From NCBI RefSeq assembly GCF_018139145.2, contig NC_059486.1, positions 10,168,001 to 10,232,000 on the forward strand: DNA of 64,000 bases, given 5' to 3'. This document shows positions 1-12,200 of this stretch, in pieces. Position 1 is the stretch's first letter. Each line of letters begins with the position of its first letter. Origin of the DNA: Gymnogyps californianus (lineage: Eukaryota > Chordata > Aves > Accipitriformes > Cathartidae). The notes under the pieces are model-generated. The model ran no database searches and was not told the origin of the DNA. It saw nothing but the letters and a program-made list of their open reading frames with translations. The translations under genes were made by a program, and so were the position numbers.

Positions 1-3000
1 TGTTGCCTGTAGTAACAGAACTGGGTTTAAATTTAATAATATAAAGTGCAAAGTCATGCCTTAGGGACTGAAAAAGAGGGTGTCTGGCTACAAAAGAAGA
101 AGAGAAGGTCCTGAATTGCATTGATGGATGATAGGATAACTGTCATTGAGACTCGAGCATGTAAAGGGGCCTTTTGCACGCATTGAATGAAGTAGTATCC
201 CCAGGGACATGAGCCCTTTCTCTGAAGCACAGGGTGCAGTTAACTTTGTGGAAAAGTCCAGCGCATTTGGGCTAATGCTAACAATTTTTAGCACCTAACA
301 AATTTTCTGATACTGAAGGATTGCAGAATACTGGTAATACCTCTTGTTTTCTCTTTTTCTGAAGCATATTATATATTTTGAGGCTTTTGGTCTTTTGTAT
401 GCAAGTGTTTTAGTGTAATGGGTTTTTCTGTGGCTTGTGATATATGGTCAAGAACTTTCTGGATTTAATGCCATTTACATTAATGACTGGGATTACAGAG
501 GTTTGACACAGTGACCCAGAGACTTCTTTTGCTCTTATGGTTTAAGTCAGTAGCACTACACTAATATTCACCAACACATGATTTAAACCAATGAACAATA
601 TAGCTGATGGATGTCACCTTTTTACACAACAACATTTTCAAGCAGAAAGGCACTGAACCACAGAAAGTGTGAAAAAATAGACTAATAGTTGCCGTCAATC
701 TCCATTTATCCTGGATGACAAGTACATTAAAAAGCATAGGCAGTGACACTAATCCAGTGCAGATAATAGACATGACTACTGTTTAGAAAGTCATCTTCTT
801 GTTCTTAACTATCTCAACTGATGGTCCATTACATAAGCATATTCAACGCTTTTTTCCCCCCTCCTTTTAAATAGGTGAAAATCCAGATATTCCACAGTTC
901 ATACTCATGAGGTAGCAATCATTGGTACAGTCATGCTCTAGCAGCTAAATATATAGCCCTGGAAAATAAAATGTTATTTACTGTCCCGTCTACTCTAAAC
1001 AGATACATACACAAAATACCATAATCGAGCCTGTGATAGGCTATACGTATGTATTGCATAGGGGTCAACAGTAATAAGAACTTCAAATACTGTGACAGCT
1101 GTTGCTTTTTAACAGAGAACATCAACATTATGTACTCCTCATTTGTTATGATCCGCTTGGGAATAAATTATTTCATTATGATATATGGTTAATAAGCATG
1201 CAAAAATAGTTACACTAGTTAGTTGATGGTTGGTTGAAAATACTAGCTGCAGAAAATGGACATGGGAATACAATCAAACAGATCTGAGTTACAACAGAAT
1301 AAGTTACAGTTCTCCATCTGAACCAATGAAACTAAATGTGTGCACATTTGTAGACTACTTTTTGATTACAAGCACCTTAATAATCAGGGCAGTTTAACCT
1401 CTAGTATTTTTCAGTGGTTTATGAATCATGTACATATATCTAACAGTAATCTCAATGTACTGATTTAAACATGATACTGTTCTCATTCTTAAAAAGCGTG
1501 GGTTCAATAAACAAATGATTATTGCATATCAACTTCTACAACATTTCCTTACTTTTTCTGAAGGGAAGAAAAGAGGAAAATTATCTATTGAAAGCTTTTC
1601 AAAGCCCTAAATATCTGGAAACCGTACTCCTCTAGGGGAGGGGAGCTCTTCTCCAACTGATGCAACAGAGCGGCTGCTTATGTTCAGCTCAGTTGGTATC
1701 TTGATGATGATGTTATAGACAGAACAAAAGCTTTGTGAAGAAGTAGTAGTCCACTGACGAAGACCATAATATGTGAATGGCTGTATGGATTAAGAATTTA
1801 ATCCAGCCCAGCAACCTGTACAACAGTGGCAGTAAGCACATAATTATGGAAGAGGAAAAATCACAGGCAAACGTGTGATATTCCTCTGATACTCCTCCAG
1901 CCTTCTATTATTTTTGTCCATAAAGAGAATATGGTTTCTATGGATTTCATCTGGTTGTCAGACTGAAATGATCTGTGGTTTTTTTCTGTTGTTTGTTGAC
2001 AGAGCTATTGCCTTCTCAAAATAATATTGCAAGTAAGATTTTAATTTTTTTTAAACAGTCTTCCTTAGCTATTCTTAAATTTGAAAGACTGGTGACTTTT
2101 CAATTTCTGTCTGCCTTTTTTTAATGTTATTGTTGGCTATCTCATTTGTGTTTATCATTTCACAGATGCTCTGAATTGTCTCTTGTCTTGTCTAGTCTGC
2201 AGGTTTTGGCTTCTGAAAATCCTGCGGTCTTTCAGAATCCCTACCTTCTTTAGAACAACATTCTTTGTATTTCACTTGCTGTCTCTCATTGTTTTCCATG
2301 TTTTAAGAACAACTGTTGGTTCAGAAAAAGAATTGGAAATAATTATAATGATCACATAATTTGCTGAAATTAATGTAGGTAAAAAAATTAAATACATATG
2401 CCTACATTAAGAAGGAAATTAAGGAAATAAATTTATATCCTTTTAAATTGAAGTGACACATAACTTTAAACCATTTCAGTATTGCATACATTGCTTTGAG
2501 AGACTTTCAGAATGTGTCTACATACTAGAAAAACAGAATATTTAATAAAAAAATTCCTACCATTTGCTAGAACTACATATTTCCTTCTGAGTGTCTTGAA
2601 GGCTCCTTGAAAATGTGGCTTAATGTCTGGGTTTTCCCCTTCTAGAAAATGTGGCAAATCACATATACCTTTTTAAAGCATCGGCAGGCGGGTAAATGGA
2701 GAATATTCCATAATTGCCAGAAATGTAATCTATTGTATTATATCATATACTTTATTTGATTTTCAGCCTCAGCTAACTACTCTCTGGACTTGTATTGAGA
2801 TGACAGAAATTTGGCAGACAGCACAGTGAATACTTTTTGATTCCAATGTCTCTTTATTCTTAAATTTTCAGCTTTATGTCCTGTGAAGAACATTTGCAAC
2901 AAAACAGTGAGACCCAAAAGAACAAGTTTTATATATATATGAAGTTTAGGTCATCTAATCAGTATAGGAAAGAATACTTTCTGGGTGTGGTGTTTAAAGA

Positions 3001-4419
3001 TACATGTAAATTAAGACCTGCTGACATAAAATCCAGATATTTGAGAAAATTATTTGGACATTATACTTCACTTCTAATTCTAAGACTTGTAGGTGTTTTG
3101 TGTGTAAGACAGTTTGTTAGTTTGGTTTTTGCAATCCCAATAACAAATGGTAAAAATAATATTAAGCAAGTAGCAATAGCACTGTAAAAAGATTCCTCAT
3201 ATCTATAGGTTTCCAGACAACAGTTTATAAAACTCTTCTGTATGATAGGCAACGCCATTCTGAAATTTAAAATAAATGCATTTTAGAACTATGTCAATAG
3301 CTAAAGAATACAAACACACTATTGGAAAAGGGTTTGCAGCTTGTTTCTATTTATTAGTTAAAAAGGTAAAAGCAAAGATAAAGAAATATGTGCACATTTG
3401 ACTGAAGATATTGAATGTGTTATTGCAGACAGATATCCTGACAGTTCAGAAGGAACCACATGCACAGATAAAAAAAAAATAAAGCCACCATAATCAATTC
3501 TTTCCAGCTTGTCTGACTGTGTATGCAGAGTGAATGTAGGCATCTAAAAGACAATGTACATTTTTTTTCCCAGTGTGTAACACATTAGGTTTCTAAGAGA
3601 GAGTTGAAAATATTACCTCCCTGCTAGATTTTCCTAGGGTCAGAACCATGCTTTTCTTTCACTGTGTCTTACCCCTCATGTGGTGTCTCACAAACAGGCA
3701 ATTAATGCTATCTGCCAGGTATGAGGGAAGAATCTAGTGAGTTTAATTAAAGACACTGGAGACTGTAAAGGGGACAGACATTTAAAAACATACCCAACAA
3801 ATTAAGGATTGAAAAAGACAAAAGAGAGTGCATATTACAAAGTATTATGTATTTTCTTTCAGATATCTCTTTCCATTTTTATAGAAGAAGATTCCATGGG
3901 TTACTCATGGGTTCAGAGAGATCAAGGTTTGGCATTTTGCTTAGATATTCAGCCCCTGACAAAGCTGAGGGTCACTTGTTATTCTGAGTGAAATGTAAGG
4001 AAAACAAAATACCATATGAAGCCTGACTTGGTCATGACTGCTTTCAGTGAGTACATTTATGCACTTATTCTTGCCAGAGCAGAACTATATGAAGGCTGCA
4101 CTCCCTTGGACTTTCTTTTCTTCAGCTCTGTCTCTAATCCTTCACCTTAAGGAGTGCATTACAGAGTTGATTAATAAATAGTGAATAAGGTAAAAAAAGA
4201 ATACAAAGTAGAAAGCACTTGAATTAATGCATAACATTACTGTCTAGACACACATAAAGAGGACTATAGAATGTTTTCTGATCTATTTCAGCTTAAACAG
4301 GATTCTGCTTATAAATATGTTTTTTCTTAATTGCTTCAAATGAAAAATTCAGCAGCTGGGGAGAAGTGAACTGAAAAGTAAATCCCAGGTTTTTCTGTTT
4401 CCAACTGTGAACAGAGCTA

Positions 4420-4449
4420 CTTTCATAAAAATATCTTTCATAAAAATGA
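4420..4449. repeat. 15-bp tandem duplication
   Basis: The unit CTTTCATAAAAATAT is repeated almost exactly (second copy ends in GA rather than AT). It is a small local duplication without recognisable function. Confidence 0.7.
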
Positions 4450-7400
4450 GATATCTGTCTCTTAAGACTATCCCAGTGATCAAAAAAGTAAATAAATATT
4501 AAGGCACAAAGAAGGATTGGTGACATGACTGCTGGTGTCAAAACTTTCTGATTTATTCCCAAAGAGAATAATGACAGTTACATCTCTCACTACATTAAAA
4601 CTTGTCAAAGCTACTAATTGATTTTTAGACTTAAACTCCCCAAACCTAGAAGTAGGGCATGTATTTGTTTCTTTGCTTGCTTGTTTACTTTCTGTGTCCT
4701 GGTATACCCCAATCTTCAGGAAAGTTTGTAATAGAGTGATAGTAATTTTTAAAAAAATCTGAGATTATAATTAAAATAAAGGCAGTGTGGCCAGCAGCAC
4801 TATACCTCATCAAATATTACCTTGAACATTTTAATTTAGTCAGTATAAAATTCTATTAAAATGTCATTTATCTCTTACCAATAAGGAGTTGAAAAAGCAA
4901 TGAAAAGAAAGAGTCAAGATTAAAAGAAGAAGAGAATTTTTGCTGATTACAAATATGATAGGTCAAATATTACCCAGCATAGTGTGTGTGAGACAGTTCT
5001 CCTGGTATTGACTTTGTCTACAGGATAACGTAAGAATACAGCTTTCAGGATAATGAGCCTTTTATGGTTCAGACAAGTGAAACTAGCAATAAAAAAGTCT
5101 GCCACTCCCATATAACTGTAAGTAATGGTGACTGTCACCTCTGCGGCTGATGGGCTCTAAATTATCACAGAAATCTCCCAGTTTGTATTACTGCTGGCCT
5201 CATCCCACAAATGAAAACAAAGATGGGCTCACAGTATGGACACAGCTGAAACATTTTTAGCATTATACTTTTCAGTGTCACCTACGTTTTTTTGTCAAAC
5301 TCGCTGAAACTTCTGATTCTTTACCAACATTGGTATCAGAGATTATATTTACGTGATGATATGAGGTAGCACAATATTTTTTCTTCTATAGATGTGATCC
5401 AAAATATTTATGATGTGAGGATATTCCTGATGTCCTGCTCCCAGTTTCTTTCTCCTGCTTAAGGGATGTAAATTTTTCATGCTAAAAGTTTCCTGGTTCA
5501 TTTTCAGTTTTTATAAAATCTGGATAAGATTTAAAAATCCAGAGGAGAACTTCATTGTTTAATGTTTAAAGTAAATGCTTAATATTTAACATTCTAGTTC
5601 CTGATGTTATACTTCATTAAATCATGTCAGGAACTATTTACTGCATGTGACAATATTAATACCATTTTCAGCTAGAGATGCTGAAATACAAATAATTGTG
5701 GTAGGTCTGTGCACAAGGAGGTGAGGAACAGTTCCTCACCAGCACTGGAAGGAAAGGTTAAGCGCTGTGTGAGTGGCTCAGCGTTGCCCACCTGCAGGGC
5801 TTTCAGTAACTTGTCAGCTGGAGAGGAGAGAAGAGAAAGGAAAAAAGAGACGATGGAGATGTGTTGGAAGGGTTCCCTTTCTGGGGGAAGCTTGTACATA
5901 CCCTGGCTCAGACAGGGAATGTAGGCAAAGAATGGGATGGAGTTGTTGCCAGGCACAGGACATTGAAAAGCCCAGAGACCCGCACAGGATACACTGTGCG
6001 CCTCTCCTATGGCAGCACAGGCTCCCAGTGATGTCCCATGGCCATGAGCTACTTCAGGAGAACCCTTACTGGGGTGCTTTAAGCAAGTGCCTTACGTCCA
6101 CTGAAGCTAGGCTTCAAGGCAGATACTCAGAAACACTGTTCAGAAAGCTGATAGGATTAAAATATATGATTCAAACTGAGCTTCCACTTGGAATCGGGCA
6201 GAAGTGTGGAGTTTCAAATTTATTTATGTGAAACTATGATGGTATTAACTATTTTATAACCACACTGTATAGATACAAATGCTCAGCAAAAGTTAAATCT
6301 GCAAAAATAGAGGATGAGAAGGGCGGAGAAGTATGATAGGTTCTAACAAAAGAGGCAGGGAAACAAATGCAGTTCTCCTTTAAATAGGTTTTCTTCTTAA
6401 GTCAGATTGATTTGTGTTCAGTCTCTGACAATGTAAAACTTTGTGAAAAGATAGCCTGCTTTCCTGTGAGAACTTTATTTTTTCTCTGTTAAGGATAGCT
6501 TTGCCATTGTTGGTTTTATATTATTCCATTTTCAACCTGATCCTGTTTTCCTGTCAAAACCAAAACTATCAGTGAACTTGTTGAATGGCTTTAACCTCTA
6601 AACAAAATGCAGAAAGTCTTCTGCTTCATTCCTCTAGTTCTTAAAAACACTTAGTATGTTCAGGTCAATAACTGCAGTTTCCACCCAAAGATCAGCACAA
6701 CTGTGTCAGAAAACGTAGTCTTCCCATTTCTGCATTTGTAACACAGGTTTTCTGACCACACCAAAATTTCAGAGATTACGCCAGTCATGTTACAGAGTTG
6801 GGATAAATGTGTTTGATAGGTTGTTCTCTAAAACTAATGTTCAGTTAGTGTTTGACTTGTGGGGCTTCCTGAACTGAAGTACTCCTTGTCAATATTTGCT
6901 AACTGTAGGGTGTTTTGGCAACCATGTTGTAAAGTGTGGCTCTTAATACTTTTCACTCTTAGAATATTCCTCAAGGCTGAAATATTTTTGTGTTTAACAA
7001 CAAGATGAGATCAATTTAAAACCCAGACTAAATGTCTCAATGCAAAAGAAGAAATTTAACCTTAAATAGAAATTCTCTAAGGTACAGATTTTTATGTCAT
7101 TTTATTTGCTTTCCAGGAGGAAGTGTGTTTACCAAATATGGTGCTGGAAGGCAAAAATATTTTGAAGTGATTTATTTTAATGTTGATAAGGTTCTATAAT
7201 AAAAGCTATAGTTGATACTTAATCTGAATTATAATCAATCATAGAGAAGATGTGCTGATGGCTATACCTGTTGACTGACTTAAACTTATAGCCATAGTAA
7301 ATACATATTTTTCTATTCCACAAATAATATCTTGGTATTCTCAGCACCCTTAGTTCTGTGACATTTCCACCAGTTATCAAGTAGGATATGCTTATCTAGC

Positions 7401-8471
7401 TCAAGCAATGCCATGGTATAGATAATCAAGCGAATACAAAAGTCTATCCAGCACACTGTGCAGCACCATGCAGAGCTAGTAGCTTGAGGAAACAATATCC
7501 ATTTGGGCTCAAGCCAAGATAATTAGTTCTGCCTCCCTGAAAGGATAATTAGTCAAAGCACCACACCGAGGCAGCCCTGGTGTTTCTGGCTCCAGAGATA
7601 ACTCACCACAGCTAGCTCAGGTGGCTCCGCAAGGTGCTGTTCCACCGAGCCCAGGCATAGGCATGTTTGTCCCTACCGCAGTGGAGTAGCTTTGCCTCTC
7701 TTGAATTGCTGCGTCTCTTAATCATTTCTCTTTGTAATCTGAATTAAGTAAAGCAGCTTTGGTTGTACTTTCAATGTGAAATGTTACCTTCGTATTAGCT
7801 AAATGAAGGTCAGATCTTTCCTCTCTTCCTTAATAAGTTCTTCAAATAAGCTACATCTGTTATGAAACTATTATGGCTGACCAGAGGACAGTTATTAAAA
7901 ATACATGGTGTATTACATGACATCATTTATACTTAATATGTGTAGTAGACCGATCATTTAGGTAGTTTATTTTACCATGTTTGCCCCATTTAGGCTGTAC
8001 AGTCACTTCTTAAACATGGTCTCTTGAAATTATATTATTGAAGAGAAGTCTACTCCCTCTTCAGCCCTGCACGCCATGTCACTAATAAACTGTTTGGCAG
8101 ATGTTTCATTTGACTCTCTTACCTTTCTTTAATCTGAATTTTCAACATTTTCCTTTTATATTGCCTCATAAGGCTTTTATTTTTAAAGCAAAGTTTAACT
8201 TCTGATAGAACCACCACTGTGGTTTATAATGTAATATAATGTCCAGAGGTTCAGACACAGGTCTTTTAACTGCAAGCCAAAACAAGTTGCTACTGATTAT
8301 TTCAGCTAAAACACCCAAGTGCTGAAATGGTCTTCCAGTGCTGACTCTTATGTAAACACTATAAAATGACATTTACAACTGCCAGGCAGTTTTTGCAAGT
8401 ATTGATATCACAAAAGTCACTCCTGAAATGTGACAGAAGTAAATACAGGAGATTGAAAAATGGTCCAATGA

Positions 8472-8485
8472 TTTTTTTTTTTTTT
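8472..8485. repeat. Poly(T) run
   Basis: A homopolymer of about 14 T within unique DNA. There is no adjacent retroposed sequence that would make it a poly(A) tail on the minus strand. Confidence 0.8.
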
Positions 8486-9093
8486 CCAAAGTAAACACAA
8501 ACAAGCAAAATAACTTTCAGTTATTTGGACAGTTGTCTGTCTCCAGTTTCTGTTGCTTGTGTATGCTTAGCTGCCTGCAGAACCTCACATAGTGGGCTTC
8601 CAGGTTTTGACTGGTCTTTCTGATCTACCAAAATGTCCTTCTCCTGTAGTTGAGGATTTTGCCAGTTAAATAATAGAAAAAACCCACCCACATGTGCATA
8701 AATGACTAAGAATGCACCAAATAAATAAATCTTTTTATATAGGAAGTGCCTGGTACTGTCATGAGTCTTTTCACATTACATACCCTTCAGTCTTGTTAGC
8801 ACGTTGCTGTTTGAAGTGCGGACCTCTAACCTCACCTTGATGTGTCAGTGTTCAATTGCTTTGTAATGACTGCTGAATGACATTTTTCTTTAAAGGCTTT
8901 TTTATTTAAGAAAGCTTTTCTATCTCTTGCCAAACTGTAGTTCCTCCTAGAATGGGTGTTTGGGTGCATTTTACTGTCTTCCGTCTGTACTATATTTGTA
9001 GCCCACTCTGAGCCCTCATAAATTCATTCTTCAGTAGTTATGAGGTCAGATTAATAACTAGTAAGATAAATATGTGAATATCAGGTTGTACGT

Positions 9094-9298
9094 AGAATCA
9101 TAGAATACCAGGTTGGAAGGGACCTCAAGGATCATCTGGTCCAACCTTTCTTGGCAAAAGCGTGGTCTAGACAAGATGGCCCAGCACCCTGTCCAGCCGA
9201 ATCTTAAAAGTGTCCAATGTTGGGGAATCCACCATTTCCCTAGGGAGATTATTCCAATGGCTGATTGTTTTCATTGTGAAAAATTTTCCTCTCCTCCA
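9094..9298 (-). mobile_element. CR1 LINE 3' fragment, minus strand
   Basis: Read on the minus strand this is the last ~205 bp of a CR1 non-LTR retrotransposon: the end of ORF2, a stop codon, and a short 3' UTR ending in the family's ATTCTATG-type terminal repeat (seen as AGAATCATAGAAT on the plus strand). Similarity fades near 9,298, consistent with the 5' truncation usual for CR1 copies. Its 3' UTR, which in element orientation has a TGGACCAGATGATCC motif, differs from the other copies in this window, so it belongs to a different CR1 subfamily. It lies alone in unique DNA. Confidence 0.9.
9167..9290 (-). pseudogene. CR1 ORF2 C-terminal remnant
   Basis: The minus-strand frame ends at a TAG at 9,167-9,169 and encodes about 40 residues of the C-terminal tail of a CR1 ORF2 polyprotein (endonuclease-reverse transcriptase). 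Recognisable features are the KFFT stretch followed by HWNNLPRE and a short acidic, leucine-rich end; the other two long CR1 copies show the same HWNRLPRE block just before their stop codons. The catalytic domains are absent because of 5' truncation, so it cannot make an active enzyme. The frame itself has no break over this short span. The match to the other copies in the window makes the identity secure. Confidence 0.85.
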
Positions 9299-12200
9299 AG
9301 AACCTTCATGCTATCAGTCAAAGGAAGGAAAACTTCAGGGATCTTTGGTTTCAGTCTCTCTAACTACTGAATATACCTTCTGCATATTGACTGAATCTCT
9401 AATTTTTAACTTAATAGAATTAATTCCCTGCTGACTATACTCATTTATTGAGTTTGCAGAAACCCATAAAGGCACAGTCATATGCTTTATGATCAGTACT
9501 TCTTGATGCCTTGAGTATCCCTGAATCAAGTTATTCTTCTATTTTTGATAGTAGAAGCTGATGTGATACAGTCAGGAAAACTTGGATATTTGTTGTATAA
9601 ATTTAATGACAATTCTGTGTTATAATTTGAACCACTGGCTGAGCAAGTATCGCCAGGTATTAGTTCAATCACCATATGCATGAGCTCAAAAAATACAGCA
9701 GGCAAGAACCTGAAAATCACCTAACTACCTTGACACTGATGCCCCAAGATTAAAGGATAAAATCATGATTTAGTTACTGATTTCCCATTCTGTTATATCC
9801 TTCAAAATAATTACTAATCAATATTGAAAAGCAACAGAAAATAGATTTCCCCTAACCTTGTACATTGCCTAGATTGAAATTAATAAGAACAAAAGAATTA
9901 GTATATTGGATAAGATTAGGCCCATTTATTTTGATGCTGACAGAGATTAATATCAGCTATTTTAGAGGAAAACTTTAGAAAGCAAACTTTATTTAACGAT
10001 GTTAGAAGATAACTGTTTCCTTAGAAAGGAACTATCTACTTTCCCATTACAGTACATCTAAGGAAACATGGTCATAAGACAACACAATTTTTCTGTGTTA
10101 CTGAAATCAGTTGGAAATTGTAAACACAGTACTGAAAGCCTGTTTTTTTTCTTGTTCATGCTGCTTATTTCTTGTTCCTTCTTTTTGCTTTGCTTTTGTG
10201 ATTCTTTTACCTTCTCTTGTAAAAATAACTTAAAGACAGTATATCGTGTACTTCCAGGACTGTGCACTACAATTTACACACAAAGCTCTGCTTCATCTTC
10301 CCTTTGTCTTGGAGCTGCACGTTAGAGTGCAAAAGTTCATGTTTTACCATTGCAGTGCAAAGGGAAAATGTAGCTCACGATACTTACAGCATTTTCCAAA
10401 GGCTGATCATGCTATAAGGAATTGTGCTTCCATCTCCGGTTTTGCTAGATAAAGTGACGAGTCATTTCTGTCAGTAGTATCTCCACAGCATCTTTTGGAA
10501 AAAAGGAATATAGAATTACAATTATGTTTAAAACATATTTTCATCACCAACACAATGCTACGTTACTTGGCTGAATGTGCAAATTGAGGTATGGTCTAAA
10601 GAAGATGATGCATTTCAAATTTGAACCAAACTGCTGACAGACTGAGTGACTTCAGTCTTGTAGAAGAGATGAAGTGAGTGGCAGCACTGCATAAGCAGCT
10701 GTGGGAAGCACTATTAACCTTGACCTTTTAAGAGGCGTAAGGCAGTGTAGTAGAGTTAGTATTTTCCTGATCTCTTGACTCAGCCAGAGATGTAGTACAG
10801 TCTTGGTAGTGTCTAAATTGACTTCTGTAGCAGTCTGCAATGCTATAGAGAAGTAAAGACTATGCAATTTAGCAAACCTGTCAGACTGCATGAATAACAC
10901 AAACTATTCATGTACACAACTGTTGTCTGAACTTCTTTTTGGGTCAGTTTTAGGCTTGAAATTCGCCCTAAGAATCAGCACAAGTCTTAATGTGCTTAAT
11001 GTGCTAGTTACCTCTCCTAAAATTATTTTTCTAGAAAGTAGGTGGTTGAAAGGGAGTGTTTCAGACCTTTGCATGGGGCGAAAATGGTATTTTAAGAACA
11101 CTTGCATAACAAATGAATGTGAGGAACCGATCAGGACTGCTTAAAGACCCATTCTCTAACCAAAAAAGTGTTTCATGTAACATGAAGATCATCCTGATAT
11201 ATATAAGATGACCAAATCTTTTTTTTTTTTTAAATATAGTCCTCAAAACCCCAAATGGTACCTATTTATTATAACAGGGTAGAAAACACCATCAAAAATT
11301 TACCTCAGTTATTTTGCCAACTAAACCAAACCTGTGGTAGTCCTGAGAAGTATTAATGACTCAATATGGCTTTTCTCTAGATAGGATACGCAGAAAATAC
11401 CTAGCTCTGATTCAAAAAGAATAGTTCATGTCTTCTAGAGTGGAAAAAAACTCCCTACAAACAATGCCTTACTAACGAAAATTGAAAATACTGATACTGC
11501 AGGGCCATTCACGTAATAATTAGGAGAAAAAAAGCAGTTTAAAAAATGCTATGATAGCTTATGTAAGGTGAGTTGAGATGTATTGTACCTATTCTTTCCC
11601 CTGTTTTCAGCATAAAAAGATATTGGTTTTGTCATTCCTGTTTCTGTGTCTTACAACAGACGAAACTACTCATCAACAGACAGGCTTATGATGGATTTCA
11701 AAGTCTGCACACAAAATAGGTTCGGTAATATATGCCCAGCCCCTGTAGGATTGGGGTGACACGAAGAAAAGACTAGATAATGCTCTGAGGAAAACCCACT
11801 ATCAGTCACATTCTATATTCAGTGGAAAAATGTGCCATTCCCTGAAAGATTGTGACATAGTGGGTGGTATTTTAGCAAAATATTTGTGCATAGTTATTCA
11901 AATGACTGCTATTGCATTGTGTCGGTTTATGGCTGTATGACATGTTCTTGCTAACAATTCTTGTGTAAGATAGAAAACATTTGGCATTGAACAGAAGATA
12001 ATAACTCTCTCTTAAAGCAGATGCATGATGATCTGGTCAGGTATCTGCAGTGACTCCCTGAATATAAATGAATATAAGAGAGGATTCCATTATTTAACTT
12101 TTTTAGAAAGATCTTTTGAAAAAAATATCAAGTCAAGAATTTATTTTTCATTTTTTAAAGCACTTGATTTAAAAACAGAGTTGCTAAATATTACCACAGT

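Larger units (their letters stand above)
1..9092. other. Gene-free AT-rich unique DNA
   Basis: No open frame here resembles a known protein, and the longest ones are short and scattered on both strands. The DNA is AT-rich and mostly unique. It holds a 15-bp tandem duplication near 4,420, a T-run at 8,472-8,485, and a locally more GC-rich patch at about 5,700-6,080. That patch carries overlapping open frames of up to 152 codons, but none has recognisable composition or motifs. No promoter, RNA gene or transposon end was recognised. Confidence 0.7.

Noticed and set aside
5709..6231. Overlapping plus-strand open frames in a GC-richer patch (up to 152 codons)
   Set aside because: There is no recognisable domain, no supporting splice or promoter signals of quality, and the composition is not protein-like.
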